From the NCBI GenBank assembly GCA_003427395.1, contig BFEA01000030.1:959765-1001106 (forward strand): DNA of 41,342 nucleotides, given 5' to 3'. The notes beneath the pieces were generated by a model that saw only the letters and a program-made list of their open reading frames with translations, was not told the DNA's origin and did no database searches. The position numbers and the translations under genes were made by a program. How positions within the stretch are numbered: the stretch's first letter is position 1; each line of letters opens with the position of its first letter. Below are positions 40,944 to 41,342 of this stretch, in pieces. Source of the stretch: Chara braunii (Eukaryota; Streptophyta; Charophyceae; Charales; Characeae).

Positions 40944-41095
40944 CTCTGGTCTCTATCTCTTTACAAGTGCTTTCATTTCTTTCGCAATTGGGCGGCATTG
41001 TCTTTCATTGTGAATTCGCACTTCGGGAATGCCCAGGATCGTAACAGACGTGAAAAATAAAATAAAATAAATAAATTTAACAAAAGGGACATGGT

Positions 41096-41138
41096 GTCCA
41101 TGAGGGGCATCCGTTAAAATTGGAATGATAAACAGAAG
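41096..41138 (+). pseudogene. U6 snRNA 5' fragment, cut at the ACAGAGA region
   Basis: GTCC then GGGGCATCCGTTAAAATTGG, AATGATAAACAGAAG corresponds to roughly the first 45 bases of U6. It shares CCGTTAAAATTGGAA with the copy at 22961. It stops exactly where element D begins with TTAA. Confidence 0.7.
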
Positions 41139-41342
41139 TTAAACCACCAGTACCTCGGCCATACATCGGCCGCGGGGTCTTCCCGTATACGCGCCGCGAC
41201 CCAAGGGCCTCGGGGGCGGTTCGGCAGTCTTTATTCGTGAAGGCCTCGCGGGCCCAGTTGGGACAAGGCCGGTAGCATTAGGCGGACATCGCGTCTTGAC
41301 CGTTTGGCCGAGGTGTACCCGCGGGCAAGCCACAGAGGGGAA
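41139..41342. mobile_element. TTAA-bounded element D, left part (runs off the window)
   Basis: TTAAACCACCAGTACCTCGG, then ATCGGCCGCGGGGTCTTCCC and GTATACGCGCCGCGACC. The first 90 bp match the inverse of element C's right end and resemble element B's left end. It directly follows the U6 fragment. The right end is outside the window. Confidence 0.7.

Overview
This window looks like nuclear DNA of a green-plant-lineage (streptophyte) organism with a large, repeat-rich genome. The evidence is one intact nuclear gene for a plastid-targeted plant-type [2Fe-2S] ferredoxin, U6 snRNA-derived sequences with plant-like wording, very sparse genes, and dense microsatellites, foldback elements and transposon debris. 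A charophyte alga or a bryophyte would fit; the species cannot be fixed from the sequence alone. Assembly gaps (61 N at 19038-19098; single N at 2856, 2953, 12745 and 22036) sit in or next to repeats, so some exact duplications may be assembly artefacts.

Layout. 1-5300: CA-rich start, a decayed gag-like retrotransposon fragment with an internal tandem duplication (719-1252, minus), a 334-bp direct-repeat pair (1283/1995) and an exact-looking 242-bp tandem duplication (2737/2979). 5300-11000: mostly anonymous DNA, plus a 650-bp tandem duplication (8517-9815) whose two units keep the same 3' reading frame. 11000-18250: two copies of a palindrome, a cluster of GTAC sites, and two broken protein-coding segments on the minus strand (12904-13730; 16060-16495). 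18250-23260: a nest of mobile elements. It includes TTAA-bounded inverted-repeat elements A and B, a HARBI1-like transposase fragment, and a U6 snRNA chimera that looks retrotransposed and is flanked by a target-site duplication. 23650-24700: the ferredoxin gene, which is the only confidently functional gene. 24700-27500: G/C homopolymers, a long CT-rich tract and short duplications. 27500-41342: several short inverted-repeat families (foldback family F, the 74-bp family, element C and element D), tRNA-derived SINE-like copies, minisatellites, and an alternating foldback array (37915-38497) joined to an AC/GT palindrome.

The main unexplained signal is a roughly 74-bp sequence with inverted ends (ATGTGCAAAA...TTTTGCACAT) and a conserved internal hairpin around CATGTTCTAGCG. 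I find it at least twelve times in both orientations. It occurs alone, inside the larger TTAA-bounded elements, and as the core of the alternating foldback array. The window therefore shows one housekeeping photosynthetic gene in a field of mostly non-autonomous elements; apart from the small HARBI1-like and gag-like remnants, no mobilising enzyme is visible.
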